DNA of 10,646 nucleotides from the NCBI GenBank assembly GCA_019090365.1, contig JAHRWC010000261.1, positions 1-10,646 of the forward strand, given 5' to 3'. Below, in pieces: positions 1-7,900 of the stretch (position 1 is its first letter; the number at the start of each line of letters is the position of its first letter). This stretch comes from Flavobacteriaceae bacterium (GTDB taxonomy: Bacteria > Bacteroidota > Bacteroidia > Flavobacteriales > Flavobacteriaceae). Both the position numbers and the translations under genes were made by a program. The notes below the pieces were generated by a model. That model had not been told where the DNA came from, did no database searches, and was given only the letters and a program-made list of their open reading frames with translations.

Positions 1-1002
1 AATATAAGCACGGCTAATTGTTTTTAATTGCTCCATATTATACTCAAAACCATCTGGGAAGGGACTTATAAAATTTGGTAACTGATTAAGACCATACACA
101 GGATTTTTTTTATAAGCTGTTTTGGTAATCAGTATTTTCTCGAATGGATAAGCACCTAATTTTTCATCTAAAAAATGAACAATTCTATCAATTGATAGCG
201 CACTAATAGTTGGAGTAACTTTTTTTCCTTTTAGATTGGTAATTACATCAAATTTATCTGTTTTAATAGTTTCAAAATCATTTCGTTGAATCAAATGAAT
301 TTTAGTAAACATCCTTTGATCTCCTTCTAAAATAGTTTCTTTGTTTTCTTCTGAAATAGTTTCAGAGACAATATCAAAATCTGAAATAACAAAATACTTT
401 TTAGGTGTTGTTATAGAGATATTAAAAGAAGAAGGTGATAGGTATAAATCTTCTGTGTTTTTATTGCTGAATGCATGCCATTCACCATCGAATACAGCAG
501 GTGTAATAAACCAATAGTTAAGCTTGTAATCTTTATTTTCAGTAACACCATAACGAGTAAATTTATCGTTTGGAAGTTGTACTGTATACATTAAATTTAT
601 ATCGAAAGTCTCATTAGGTAACAAAGGTTGATTTAATGTAACAATGATAATATCTACGGCATCTCCATGGTTCCAAGATAAATTTGATTGATCATTATTA
701 GAGATATTTAAAATTGTAGTTTTTCCTCGATCTTCATCTTTTTCAAAATGAAAAGAACTACTATAATTTTCAGAGAATCTTTTTCCTAAAGGAGTTGTTT
801 TACTTGAAAAACTATTTGCCCAATCATTTAAATATATTTCATTTAAAGAAACGCTTGAAGTATTTTTAAACTGAATCTTTTGTGTAATATTCAGCGTATT
901 TTTTTCAGTATCTAAAACTGAATTTATTGTAACATTATGCTGTGCTTGTATTGAAATAACAGCAAAGAGAATTAGCAATGTTATATATCGTTGCAGCTTC
1001 AA
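1..1002 (-). CDS. Secreted M1-type (gluzincin) peptidase-like protein, N-terminal part
   Basis: Partial gene; its 3' end lies beyond the left edge, and 334 uninterrupted codons are visible. The only plausible start is TTG at 1002: an in-frame TAA lies three codons upstream, no ATG comes early, and TTG is followed directly by a signal peptide (LKLQRYITLLILFAVISIQAQ, with initiator Leu read as Met; cleavage near residue 20-21). The TTG overlaps the TGA of the upstream nuclease gene (TTGA), which suggests translational coupling. Residues about 22-210 look like the beta-rich N-terminal domain of M1 aminopeptidases (for example the ITQKIQFKNTSS and WFITPAVFDGEWHAF stretches). The start of a catalytic-type domain follows, with PVYGLNQLPNF near residue 305. 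The zinc motif HEXXH and its downstream Glu would lie outside the window, so activity cannot be judged. Family assignment rests on remembered sequence character; it could be a catalytically dead relative. Confidence 0.62.
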   Translation of the reverse strand, partial: MKLQRYITLLILFAVISIQAQHNVTINSVLDTEKNTLNITQKIQFKNTSSVSLNEIYLNDWANSFSSKTTPLGKRFSENYSSSFHFEKDEDRGKTTILNISNNDQSNLSWNHGDAVDIIIVTLNQPLLPNETFDINLMYTVQLPNDKFTRYGVTENKDYKLNYWFITPAVFDGEWHAFSNKNTEDLYLSPSSFNISITTPKKYFVISDFDIVSETISEENKETILEGDQRMFTKIHLIQRNDFETIKTDKFDVITNLKGKKVTPTISALSIDRIVHFLDEKLGAYPFEKILITKTAYKKNPVYGLNQLPNFISPFPDGFEYNMEQLKTISRAYI

Positions 1003-2252
1003 GAAGTTTTAATAAATTTTATGAGGTTATTGTTTTTCAAGCTAGATTTCATAAAATACATTCCTTGTGGTAAATGTGAAACATCTATATGGATAGTTTC
1101 TGAATTTACATTAGTTCTTTGTATCAATTTTTGCCCTAAAGTATTATAAATTTCTATAGTAAAAAATTCTTGGACTGAAGGATGTACATTTATAAGTAAT
1201 TTATTTTGAACAACTGTTTGTTCTATTAGTAGTAAATCTTGATTAAAAATTTCATCTTCAGAATTAAGAATCATAAATTCTTTATCTGTTTCAAGTTCCA
1301 TAACCACAGGCAAATGATCACTCATATTGAATAAATTATTACGTAATGATTCATCGAAATCACCAAAACAATCTCCACTATTTATATCATTATTATAGCA
1401 ATTACCATTGTTTCCGTATGATTTATACGTGTCTGAAATATATCTCAGTGTTGGATTTGATTCCATATTTTCAGAAATAAGTATAAAATCAAATCGATCG
1501 TCTAATCCGCCACCAGCTCCAGCTCCAAAAGGGCCAGAGTTTATTCTTGTACTCTGTGTATGAATGTCTTGAAAGAAATCATTATTGTGCCAAGATCCGG
1601 GAGTCTTGATTGGGTCTTTTAATACAATACTATTCGTATTATCTAACAATTCTTGATATGCAGGTTCAGATGCGGTATAGACATTAAAATCTCCAGCAAA
1701 AATTACAAAGGAATTAGGGTCGATTGTTTCAAGGTAATCTGTAAATTCTGTAACCATTCCTAATCGAATATTTTGATTGTCAGTTCCTTGACTAGATTTT
1801 AGATGAGTTACAAAAACATCAATAAACACAGGGTCAACATCTTGATCGACAGTATTTAATTTTAATTGATACCTATTTATATCTCTAATATCATTTTCAA
1901 TAATATCTGTAGATTCTAAACTAAATTTATCGTTTCTAAAATAGAGTAGTTGTTGTAAATTGGTGTTATTTCCAGATTGATTGTACACAAAGGGAGCTTG
2001 AGAATAAACAACCTCATCATAATTTAATGAAGTATTTAAAATTTGTTCAGCTCCAAATTCACTTTGTAATTCACACACCATAAAAATATCAGGATTGTAC
2101 GTGTTTAAAATATCTTTTAAAATTTCTGGGCGTCCGGTTGGAGAAGCGTTAGGAAATTCTAATAAATTATAAAACATTGTTTTTACAACTTCCTGACTTG
2201 TAATTGTAAAACTAGATAATATAATGCAAAAGAAGAATATTCTTCTTATCAT
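999..2252 (-). CDS. T9SS-secreted endonuclease/exonuclease/phosphatase-fold enzyme
   Basis: 417 residues, ATG start, with a signal peptide over residues 1-19 (hydrophobic IFFFCIILSSF core). Residues about 24-321 form an endonuclease/exonuclease/phosphatase (DNase I-like) domain. Visible motifs are FYNLLEF (27-33), the metal-binding Glu in VCELQ (E61), THLKS (149-153), GDFN (187-190), the LDDRFDFIL strand (250-258) and the terminal SDH (311-313), so the catalytic set looks complete. Residues about 350-417 are a type A T9SS C-terminal sorting domain (IEIYNTLGQ, then DVSHLPQGMYF, ending KFIKTS). Known for the fold: metal-dependent phosphodiester or phosphomonoester hydrolysis. Inferred: an exported enzyme attached to the surface or released, for extracellular nucleic acid or phosphate-ester use; the substrate cannot be read from sequence. 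A Gly-rich loop (242-249) and a Cys pair (C285, C295) precede the SDH motif. It starts 24 bases after the LOG-family gene and overlaps the next gene. Confidence 0.88.
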   Translation of the reverse strand: MIRRIFFFCIILSSFTITSQEVVKTMFYNLLEFPNASPTGRPEILKDILNTYNPDIFMVCELQSEFGAEQILNTSLNYDEVVYSQAPFVYNQSGNNTNLQQLLYFRNDKFSLESTDIIENDIRDINRYQLKLNTVDQDVDPVFIDVFVTHLKSSQGTDNQNIRLGMVTEFTDYLETIDPNSFVIFAGDFNVYTASEPAYQELLDNTNSIVLKDPIKTPGSWHNNDFFQDIHTQSTRINSGPFGAGAGGGLDDRFDFILISENMESNPTLRYISDTYKSYGNNGNCYNNDINSGDCFGDFDESLRNNLFNMSDHLPVVMELETDKEFMILNSEDEIFNQDLLLIEQTVVQNKLLINVHPSVQEFFTIEIYNTLGQKLIQRTNVNSETIHIDVSHLPQGMYFMKSSLKNNNLIKFIKTS

Positions 2253-2276
2253 AACTGGGGAGTTTTTGTTTAAAAA

Positions 2277-2972
2277 TTAAAAGTTCGGGCTTAATTTAGT
2301 ATTGTTGTAGAAATTATTTAGAATCTCTAAAACCTCATCCTCGTGATCAACTAAATGTATTAAATCTAGATCATCTGGGCTTATATTTTGGTTTTCTTCT
2401 AATAATGTTGCTTTGATCCAATCTATTAGACCTTTCCAAAATTTAGTTCCCACCAAAATGATTGGGAATTTTCCAATTTTATGCGTTTGTATTAAGGTCA
2501 TGGCTTCAAATAATTCATCAAGAGTACCAAATCCTCCAGGCATTACAACAAACCCTTGCGAATACTTTACAAACATTACTTTACGAACAAAGAAATAGTC
2601 AAAATCAATGCTCTTATCACTGTCGATAAATGGATTGTCATGTTGTTCAAAAGGCAAGGCTATATTTAGTCCTACAGAAGTTCCTCCTGCTAAATGAGCT
2701 CCTTTATTACCAGCTTCCATGATACCAGGTCCACCACCAGTGATGACTCCATAACCATTTTCAGTAATTTTTTTAGCTATGTTTTCTGCTAATTTATAAT
2801 AAGGATCATTAGGTAGCGTTCTTGCGGACCCAAATATGGAAACACAGGGGCCAATTTTACTTAATTTTTCATATCCACTAACAAATTCTCCCATGATTTT
2901 AAAAATCGCCCAAGAGTCATTTGTTTTTACTTCATTCCAATTCTTTGGTTTTGCTTCGTTTCTCATATTCAT
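2277..2972 (-). CDS. LOG-family nucleoside 5'-monophosphate phosphoribohydrolase (TIGR00730-type Rossmann protein)
   Basis: 231 residues, cytoplasmic, no signal peptide. The family signatures are clear: SIFGSAR (45-51), GGGPGIMEAGNKGA (79-92), the active-site-type FFVRK segment (127-131) and PGGFGTLDE (145-153), which together form the nucleotide pocket. LOG proteins hydrolyse the N-glycosidic bond of nucleoside monophosphates, releasing a base and ribose 5-phosphate. Plant and some bacterial members release active cytokinin, and others act on AMP-like or damaged nucleotides. The old annotation 'lysine decarboxylase' for this family is wrong. An extension of about 35 residues before the Rossmann core resembles the longer bacterial versions. 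The start may be the first ATG (2972) or the one two codons later (2966). It begins 26 bases after uvrA stops, with no terminator between, so the two are probably co-transcribed; the link to excision repair is inferred from context only. Confidence 0.88.
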   Translation of the reverse strand: MNMRNEAKPKNWNEVKTNDSWAIFKIMGEFVSGYEKLSKIGPCVSIFGSARTLPNDPYYKLAENIAKKITENGYGVITGGGPGIMEAGNKGAHLAGGTSVGLNIALPFEQHDNPFIDSDKSIDFDYFFVRKVMFVKYSQGFVVMPGGFGTLDELFEAMTLIQTHKIGKFPIILVGTKFWKGLIDWIKATLLEENQNISPDDLDLIHLVDHEDEVLEILNNFYNNTKLSPNF

Positions 2973-2998
2973 TTAATTGTTCAATAACCATTTGTAGG

Positions 2999-5830
2999 CT
3001 AATGTAATTCTTTTTTCAGAAAATGTGCCGTATGGCTAACATTTTGCTTTACTATTTCTTCTGGAGTACCAATTGATAAAATCTCACCTCCTTGTTTTCC
3101 ACCTTCAGGACCGATATCGACAATATAATCAACCATTTTAATTACATCCAAATTATGTTCAATAATTAGTACTGTATTTCCTTTAACAACTAATTTATTA
3201 AGAACTAACATTAGCACTCTAATGTCTTCAAAGTGTAAGCCAGTTGTTGGTTCATCTAAAATATAAAATGTATTTCCAGTATCTCTTTTTGAAAGTTCAG
3301 TTGCTAATTTAATACGCTGTGCTTCACCACCCGAAAGTGTCGTAGATTGTTGCCCTAAAGTAATGTATCCTAAACCAACATCTTCTATTGTTTTTAGTTT
3401 TCTATAAATTTTCGGAATATGTTCAAAAAATGGACATGCTTCTTCGATGGTCATTTCTAACACATTATAAATTGATTTTCCTTTGTATTTTATTTCCAGC
3501 GTTTCTCTATTGAAGCGTTTCCCTTGGCAGGTTTCACATTCAACATAGACATCTGGTAAGAAGTTCATCTCGATTACTCGTAACCCACCACCTTTACATG
3601 TTTCACATCTTCCACCTGTAACATTAAAACTAAATCTTCCAGGTTTATACCCTCGAATCATTGCTTCTGGCATTTTTGAAAAAAGACTTCTTATTTCTGA
3701 AAACACGCCAGTATATGTAGCTGGATTAGAACGGGGTGTTCTTCCTATTGGAGATTGGTTGATATCAATAACTTTATCAATATGTTCAAGACCCTTGATC
3801 TTTTTATATGGCATTGGTTTTTTCACACCATTAAAGAAATGAGCATTTAAAATAGGGTAGAGGGTTTCGTTGATTAAAGTAGACTTTCCACTTCCTGAAA
3901 CGCCTGTAACACCAATCATTTTAGCTAATGGAATGTCGATAGAAACATTTTTTAAATTGTTTCCAGTTGCTCCCATTAAGCTTAATTTCTTGCCATTTCC
4001 TTTTCTACGTTTCTTAGGAATAGCTATTTCTTTTTGTCCATTTAAATAAGCCGCTGTTAATGTATCTTGTTTTAGAATAAACTCGGGCGTACCATGAGAT
4101 TCAATTTCACCTCCATGCTTTCCAGCTGCTGGGCCAATATCAATTACATAATCGGCTTTCTCAATCATTTCTTTATCGTGTTCTACTACGATAACAGAAT
4201 TACCAATATCTCTTAATTGAATAAGCGAATGAATCAACTTTTCATTATCACGTTGATGTAAACCTATACTTGGTTCATCTAAAATATAGAGCACACCTAC
4301 AAGTTGTGATCCTATTTGTGTTGCTAGTCTTATTCGTTGAGCTTCTCCTCCTGAAAGTGTTTTAGAACTTCTGTCTAAAGCTAAATAAGTAAGACCAACG
4401 TCTAATAGGAATTGTAATCTAGTTTTTACTTCTTTAATAATTTCTGAAGCAATTTTCAGCTGTGTTTTACTTAGTTTTTTTTCAATAATATTAAACCATT
4501 TAGCCAATTCTATGACGTCCATTTTGGCTAATTCTGAAATATTCTTTCCGTTAATTTTAAAATTAAGAGATTCTCTACGAAGACGAGTACCATCACATTC
4601 AGAACATGGAATGTTATCCATAAAATCTTTTGCCCAACGTTTTAAGGTTCTAGATTCATTGGCTTCAAACGTGTTTTGAAGAAAAGTAACAATTCCTTCA
4701 AAATCAATTTTATAATTACGAGTGATGCCTAAAGTTTTAGATTCAACTTCAAATTTTTCATTGGCACCATGTAAAATAACTTCAACAGCTTCTTTCGGAA
4801 TTTTATCAAAAGGATCACTTAATTTAAAATTGTATTTCTGAGCAATTAATTCTAATTGCTTAAAGATCCAATTTTGCTTTTTCTCACCTTGAGGCGCTAG
4901 TGCACCTTGATTGATTGAAAGTTTTTTATTAGGAATAACCTTCTCTAAATTCACTTCATGCAGTGTTCCTAAACCTTTACATTTTGGACACATTCCTTTA
5001 GGTGAATTAAAAGAAAAGTTATTAGGTTCAGGGTTTGGGTATGAAATTCCACTAGTCGGACACATCAAAGAACGACTGAAAAATCTAGTTTTATTGGTTT
5101 CATGATCTAATAACATTAAAATGTCATCACCATGATACATTGCAGTAACTATAGATTCACTAAGGCGTTTATTTAAGATGGTTTCTTCAGAAATCTTTAA
5201 ACGATCGATCACAATTTCTATATCGTGATTTTTATAACGATCGACTTTCATTCCTTTTACGATGTCTAAAATTTCACCATCAACACGAACCTTTAAAAAA
5301 CCTTGTTTAGCAATTTGTTCAAATAATTCTCGGTAATGCCCTTTTCGAGAACGTACAACAGGAGCGAGGATGTTTACTTTTTTATCCTTGAAATCTTTTA
5401 GTATTAGCTCTTGAATTTGCTCATCGGTATAACTCACCATTTTCTCGCCTGTGTTGTAGCTATAAGCATCACTAGCTCTTGCGAAAAACAAACGTAAAAA
5501 ATCATATATTTCAGTAATAGTTCCAACTGTAGAACGAGGGCTACGACTTGTAGTTTTTTGTTCGATGGCAATCACAGGAGAAAGACCTTCAATTTTATCG
5601 ACATCTGGACGTTCTAAACTTCCCAAAAACTGACGTGCATATGCAGAAAAAGTTTCAATGTAACGTCTTTGACCTTCTGCATAAATAGTATCGAAAGCAA
5701 GAGATGATTTTCCACTACCTGATAAACCAGTTATTACAACTAATTGGTCTCTGGGTATTTTAACATCGATATTCTTTAAATTATGAACCCGAGCACCTAA
5801 AACTTCAATATATCCTTCACTTTTTGGCAT
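2999..5830 (-). CDS. uvrA: Excinuclease ABC subunit A
   Basis: DNA-damage recognition ATPase of nucleotide excision repair: a UvrA dimer loads UvrB at lesions. Starting from ATG at 5830 gives 943 residues, close to the usual length of about 940. A longer frame opens with TTG three codons upstream, but that codon overlaps the promoter-like element TACCTTTG, so ATG is preferred. Residue numbers here count from the ATG. Two ABC modules are present: Walker [10 protein letters not shown] (35-43), signature LSGGEAQ (492-498), Walker B YILDEP (515-520); then GVSGSGKST (643-651), LSGGEAQ (832-838), YILDEP (856-861). The C-terminal zinc module is intact (C742, C745, C765, C768). The first module reads CPTS...CPKC (C257, S260, C281, C284), so one of the four usual cysteines is Ser. 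It leads a probable operon with the LOG, nuclease and peptidase-like genes. Confidence 0.97.
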   Translation of the reverse strand: MPKSEGYIEVLGARVHNLKNIDVKIPRDQLVVITGLSGSGKSSLAFDTIYAEGQRRYIETFSAYARQFLGSLERPDVDKIEGLSPVIAIEQKTTSRSPRSTVGTITEIYDFLRLFFARASDAYSYNTGEKMVSYTDEQIQELILKDFKDKKVNILAPVVRSRKGHYRELFEQIAKQGFLKVRVDGEILDIVKGMKVDRYKNHDIEIVIDRLKISEETILNKRLSESIVTAMYHGDDILMLLDHETNKTRFFSRSLMCPTSGISYPNPEPNNFSFNSPKGMCPKCKGLGTLHEVNLEKVIPNKKLSINQGALAPQGEKKQNWIFKQLELIAQKYNFKLSDPFDKIPKEAVEVILHGANEKFEVESKTLGITRNYKIDFEGIVTFLQNTFEANESRTLKRWAKDFMDNIPCSECDGTRLRRESLNFKINGKNISELAKMDVIELAKWFNIIEKKLSKTQLKIASEIIKEVKTRLQFLLDVGLTYLALDRSSKTLSGGEAQRIRLATQIGSQLVGVLYILDEPSIGLHQRDNEKLIHSLIQLRDIGNSVIVVEHDKEMIEKADYVIDIGPAAGKHGGEIESHGTPEFILKQDTLTAAYLNGQKEIAIPKKRRKGNGKKLSLMGATGNNLKNVSIDIPLAKMIGVTGVSGSGKSTLINETLYPILNAHFFNGVKKPMPYKKIKGLEHIDKVIDINQSPIGRTPRSNPATYTGVFSEIRSLFSKMPEAMIRGYKPGRFSFNVTGGRCETCKGGGLRVIEMNFLPDVYVECETCQGKRFNRETLEIKYKGKSIYNVLEMTIEEACPFFEHIPKIYRKLKTIEDVGLGYITLGQQSTTLSGGEAQRIKLATELSKRDTGNTFYILDEPTTGLHFEDIRVLMLVLNKLVVKGNTVLIIEHNLDVIKMVDYIVDIGPEGGKQGGEILSIGTPEEIVKQNVSHTAHFLKKELH

Positions 5831-5836
5831 AGTTTG

Positions 5837-5844
5837 CAAAGGTA
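5837..5844 (-). promoter_or_regulatory. Candidate -7 element (TACCTTTG) of uvrA
   Basis: Read on the minus strand, TACCTTTG matches the Bacteroidota primary sigma -7 consensus TAnnTTTG exactly. Only six bases (CAAACT) separate it from the uvrA ATG, so transcription would begin at or within a few bases of the start codon, giving a leaderless or nearly leaderless mRNA. No TTTG-like -33 element is seen at the usual 19-21 base spacing, which lowers confidence. No LexA-type operator is recognisable here. Confidence 0.5.
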
Positions 5845-5886
5845 CTTAATTGAACTGAGAATTTATTTGCAAGTGAGTGTTAAATG

Positions 5887-5913
5887 AAGGTTAAGTACTT
5901 AAAATTTAACCTT
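5887..5913 (-). terminator. Weak hairpin at the end of the AlkD-like gene
   Basis: The arms AAGGTTAA (5906-5913 read on the minus strand) and TTAACCTT (5887-5894) can form an 8-bp stem around an 11-base AT-rich loop. The stem overlaps the TAA stop codon of the AlkD-like gene. It has only three G/C pairs and no convincing U-run after it, so it is at best a weak terminator separating this gene from uvrA; it may be incidental. Confidence 0.3.
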
Positions 5914-6571
5914 GTCTACTTACAATTTCATTGATCCAAATAGGAGCGAAAGGAGATGTACATCCTTTAGAAGTTGGAAAATCACGATATACACCTAAAG
6001 TTTCTCCAATTTGTAAAGCTCGTTCACGAAATTTAGGATGGTTAATGCCAATTTCAGCTAAGGTAAAATTCATGGTCCATTGAGCAATAGGGTCTGCAGT
6101 TCCCATTTCATTCTCTAGACGATCTAATATTGATGAAATATCAAGGTTTTTAGCATCTCTTTTTACTTTTATAGAAGTAAGATTCCAGCCAGCACGTTGC
6201 GCCATTGCATTACTGTCATTTAGCCACTTTACACGTAATTGTTCTCGGTCAGGATGTAGTTTTATTACATAAGAATTTAACCAATCAGCAACACGATTAT
6301 ATTTGACAGATTTCACCATAGTATCCAATTCATTTTCAATAAGTTCAAGTGGTTCTATAATTAAGAGAGCTAACATTTGAGCATCATAATTATTAGTATC
6401 CCATAACTCAAGAGACAATTTGTGGTTGATTTTAATCTTTTTGGCTATTTTTCTAATATCGCCTAATTTTACTCCAAATTGATTCTCACCAACACCACTT
6501 TTAGTGTTGTGTTTTTTGATCATTTCATTAGTTAATGAAACAAATTCTTTGAAAATTTCTTTAACTGTCAT
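5906..6571 (-). CDS. AlkD-like HEAT-repeat DNA alkylation repair protein
   Basis: 221 residues from ATG at 6571 (MTVKEIFKEF). The open frame extends 14 codons further to a TTG at 6613, but those codons look unlike the family start and probably cover promoter or leader. The protein is all alpha-helical in character, like the DNA alkylation repair family (PF08713; AlkC/AlkD glycosylases with HEAT-like repeats). Supporting stretches are GVKLGDIRKIAKK (about 33-45), RVADWLN (93-99), AQRAGWNLT (124-132) and the conserved-looking tail DFPTSKGCTSPFAPIWI (197-213). Bacillus AlkD excises cationic alkylated bases such as 3-methyladenine and 7-methylguanine without base flipping. The W-x3-D motif used by that enzyme is not obvious here, so glycosylase activity is uncertain; this may be a diverged subgroup. 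The gene lies 71 bases after the porin stop and 75 bases before uvrA, so two adjacent DNA repair genes share one strand. Confidence 0.82.
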   Translation of the reverse strand: MTVKEIFKEFVSLTNEMIKKHNTKSGVGENQFGVKLGDIRKIAKKIKINHKLSLELWDTNNYDAQMLALLIIEPLELIENELDTMVKSVKYNRVADWLNSYVIKLHPDREQLRVKWLNDSNAMAQRAGWNLTSIKVKRDAKNLDISSILDRLENEMGTADPIAQWTMNFTLAEIGINHPKFRERALQIGETLGVYRDFPTSKGCTSPFAPIWINEIVSRQG

Positions 6572-6642
6572 GGCTTTAGTGCGTTGATTGAAAAGACTAA
6601 TGTAGCGAAACAAACGAAATTAAAGAAATCTATTTGATTGGT

Positions 6643-7776
6643 TTAGAAACTAAAATTATAATCTAATCGAATTCGATTTCCTGTTTCTGTCTTATTTCCG
6701 TAGGAAATTAATTGATCAACTGTAAAGAATCTAATTTTAAGATTCATATTTTCGTTTAGTGCATACCCACCCATTATTTCCAAACCTTTAAAATTCGTTA
6801 GTCTACCATCGTTTGAGCCTTGAGAGGAATAATCCCATCGTACCCAATCGTTTTGAGCAAAATAATCAACAGCTGCAAATCGTTCTATATAGCTATAGGT
6901 GAATCCAATTTTCCAGTCGTTAGATTTTTTTAAGTCACCAACAGATAAACTTGTAACAATTCCATTTTTTTGATTTGAAAATTCTTCAGAAATATTATTG
7001 TTTTGATCGTAGTTTTTAATGTTGTGTAAATAGTCAACACCAATATTAATCTTCGGTTTCGTGACTATGGTTGCTTTAGATCCAATATGAAGGATTGCAT
7101 AATCTAATACAAATGTTTCATTACCATCCGGAATATTTGGAATATCATTAAAATAATAAAAAGAGGGGAACACCTTTAATCTATTTTGCCAATGAGAAGT
7201 AACAAGTTGCAAGCCTTGAAAATAAGCATCTGCGTCTAAAGATGAACCACTTGAATTTACTATAAAATGACCTGTGTTTATTTGTAATGTCTCAATGTAT
7301 ATATTTTTTAAATTGAATAGCCCTGAAAATGAAACGCCTTCAGGATACACATTATCACTCCAAAATAGTTCATTTTGTTTTTCGAAAGGGAAACTATTTT
7401 TTCCTATCCATGCAGAAAACCATTGGTGTTTAAACTTCGCATACACTTTTTCAAAAGCAATGGGCAAGGAGTTAAACTCTTTTGTATTTCCTAGAGTTAA
7501 ATGTGGGTCTTGTTGTTTTTTAGGGTCTCCTGTTCGCAAGCGAACTCCAAAAGTAGCCCAATCTTTATAATCGTAGGTTAAACCTAATCTAGCTCTTAAA
7601 CGAAGTCTTGTTCTGTGATCTCTATAAGTACCATTAGATTTGCGTGAGTTCCAATCTTGTTCAATTCTAAATCGCACATCTCCTTGAAATGATAATTTCG
7701 ATTTTATACTATCATTTTGAGCAAATAATAGGTTTGAAAACAAGATAATAAAGATAATATGTATCGATTGTTTCAA
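6643..7776 (-). CDS. Putative outer-membrane porin, beta-barrel
   Basis: 377 codons opened by TTG at 7776. No in-frame ATG exists between the upstream stop codon and the signal peptide, so TTG (MKQSIHIIFIILFSNLLFAQ, signal peptide about 1-20) is the only credible start. The mature part has repeated alternating polar/hydrophobic strands rich in Arg and aromatic residues: GDVRFRIEQDWN (32-43), RTRLRLRARLGLTY (55-68) and FGVRLRTGDP (77-86). It ends in RIRLDYNFSF with a terminal Phe, as expected for an outer-membrane barrel folded by BamA. The pattern resembles the 'putative porin' family (PF16930-like) found in Bacteroidota. Substrate is unknown; it has no TonB box, plug domain or SusD partner, so passive diffusion of small anions or sugars is a guess. 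A promoter and an 18-bp palindrome lie just upstream. Confidence 0.78.
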   Translation of the reverse strand: MKQSIHIIFIILFSNLLFAQNDSIKSKLSFQGDVRFRIEQDWNSRKSNGTYRDHRTRLRLRARLGLTYDYKDWATFGVRLRTGDPKKQQDPHLTLGNTKEFNSLPIAFEKVYAKFKHQWFSAWIGKNSFPFEKQNELFWSDNVYPEGVSFSGLFNLKNIYIETLQINTGHFIVNSSGSSLDADAYFQGLQLVTSHWQNRLKVFPSFYYFNDIPNIPDGNETFVLDYAILHIGSKATIVTKPKINIGVDYLHNIKNYDQNNNISEEFSNQKNGIVTSLSVGDLKKSNDWKIGFTYSYIERFAAVDYFAQNDWVRWDYSSQGSNDGRLTNFKGLEIMGGYALNENMNLKIRFFTVDQLISYGNKTETGNRIRLDYNFSF

Positions 7777-7786
7777 CTTAAAAAGG

Positions 7787-7818
7787 CATAGTTATTAATA
7801 ACTATAAAGTTAATCAAA
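7787..7818 (-). promoter_or_regulatory. Candidate promoter of the porin gene
   Basis: On the minus strand TTTG (7815-7818) is followed after 20 bases by TAACTATG (7787-7794), a 7-of-8 match to the Bacteroidota -7 consensus TAnnTTTG. The spacing agrees with the known 19-21 base -33/-7 distance. The TTG start codon lies 10 bases downstream, implying a very short leader. This is a pattern match only; no transcript data. Confidence 0.5.
7788..7805. promoter_or_regulatory. Perfect 18-bp palindrome, operator-like
   Basis: ATAGTTATTAATAACTAT equals its own reverse complement over all 18 bases. It sits between the -33 and -7 elements proposed for the porin gene and overlaps the -7 element. This is where a dimeric repressor would block transcription. 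As RNA it would form a weak AU-rich hairpin without a U-run, so a terminator role is unlikely. The binding protein is unknown. In AT-rich DNA such a palindrome can arise by chance at a rate that is not negligible over 10 kb. Confidence 0.4.
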
Positions 7819-7852
7819 AGGGTGCATATTTTGTAATAATAAATATACTAAT

Positions 7853-7880
7853 AAAAAAAACCCTTCAATTGAAGGGTTTT
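7853..7880 (-). terminator. Intrinsic terminator of the TlpA-like gene
   Basis: Minus-strand RNA forms a perfect 10-bp stem, AAAACCCTTC paired with GAAGGGTTTT, around an AATT tetraloop (7857-7880). A run of eight U (7853-7860) overlaps and extends the end of the stem. It begins 20 bases after the TAA stop at 7901. The perfect symmetry gives the plus strand the same hairpin, but no plus-strand gene ends here. It separates the TlpA-like transcript from the porin gene. Confidence 0.88.
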
Positions 7881-7900
7881 AATAATTTCTTCTAAAAATA

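Noticed and set aside
2413..2598. Plus-strand open frame inside the LOG-family gene
   Set aside because: It is antisense to a gene with clear family motifs and has no recognisable features of its own.
2932..2991. Short minus-strand frame of 19 codons (MVIEQLNEYEKR...) spanning the uvrA-LOG junction
   Set aside because: It overlaps the LOG start in another frame and is too short to support; it could be a coupling leader, but nothing in the sequence shows this.
4911..5105. Plus-strand open frame inside uvrA
   Set aside because: It is a shadow of the conserved zinc-module region of uvrA.
6615..6622. TAATTTCG, a near match to the -7 consensus upstream of the AlkD-like gene
   Set aside because: It has a mismatch in the conserved TTTG part and no -33 partner; TACATTAG closer to the gene is equally weak, so no promoter is called.
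7274..7570. 98-codon plus-strand open frame inside the porin gene
   Set aside because: It is antisense to the porin barrel coding region and shows no domain or start signal.
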